Shown: positions 63,907 through 64,000 of the stretch, in pieces
Layout: every line of letters begins with the position of its first letter
Numbering within the stretch: position 1 is the first letter of the stretch
Translations under genes and position numbers: made by a program
Assembly: GCA_016785225.1 (NCBI GenBank)
Contig: JAFBJZ010000635.1
Coordinates: forward strand, 1,736,001-1,800,000
Direction of reading: 5' to 3'
Source of the DNA: Psettodes erumei
Lineage: Eukaryota > Chordata > Actinopteri > Pleuronectiformes > Psettodidae
Length of the DNA: 64,000 nt
The notes under the pieces: generated by a model
Seen by the model: the letters and a program-made list of their open reading frames with translations, nothing else
Database searches by the model: none
What the model was told of the DNA's origin: nothing

Positions 63907-64000
63907 GTGAGTACATCACTGCTGCGTAACTCGCTCTGTAGGAATGTAAAACAGCAGCCTGGCTGTCACTGAGTTCTCCTCTAAGTGCGAGTTTGACGGG

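Overview
The window looks like nuclear DNA from a ray-finned fish, probably a percomorph teleost. Its genes are split by canonical GT-AG introns, the intergenic DNA is AT-rich, and it carries CA/GT/TC microsatellites, a solo LTR and interspersed repeats of a type I know from percomorph genomes. Four genes can be named from translated exons. A fifth, intronless gene is real-looking but unrecognised. Exon boundaries below were set by hand from splice sites, reading phase and similarity to family members.

Layout. Positions 219-6434 (+) hold the 3' two thirds of sim1, a bHLH-PAS transcription factor, entering part-way through PAS-A. A roughly 22 kb gene desert follows, with microsatellites, a duplicated 180-bp sequence, a tRNA-derived SINE fragment and several stretches dense in homeodomain/POU-like sites that look like conserved regulatory elements. 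At 28931-29466 (-) is a compact three-exon ripply2-like gene with its WRPW motif and its T-box-binding motif, and a T-box palindrome in its promoter. Positions 31652-32083 are a solo LTR with a 5-bp target-site duplication. Immediately beside it, 32118-33200 (-) is an intronless coiled-coil gene built of eight 38-residue units. At 38754-40347 (+) is mrap2, a single-pass accessory protein of melanocortin receptors. From 47309 to the window edge (+) runs crybg1 (AIM1): a huge disordered N-terminal region in two long exons, then eleven of the expected twelve beta-gamma crystallin motifs, one per exon. Motif 12 and the expected C-terminal trefoil domain lie beyond the window.

Context. In human, RIPPLY2 and MRAP2 lie close together at 6q14, and SIM1 and CRYBG1 are also on 6q, so the neighbourhood is a rearranged piece of a conserved chromosome segment. 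The genes do not form an operon-like unit. sim1 (hypothalamic neurons downstream of MC4R) and mrap2 (MC4R accessory protein) belong to the same appetite pathway and lie about 32 kb apart here. ripply2 acts separately, in somite segmentation. The window cannot show which teleost duplicate (a or b) each gene is.
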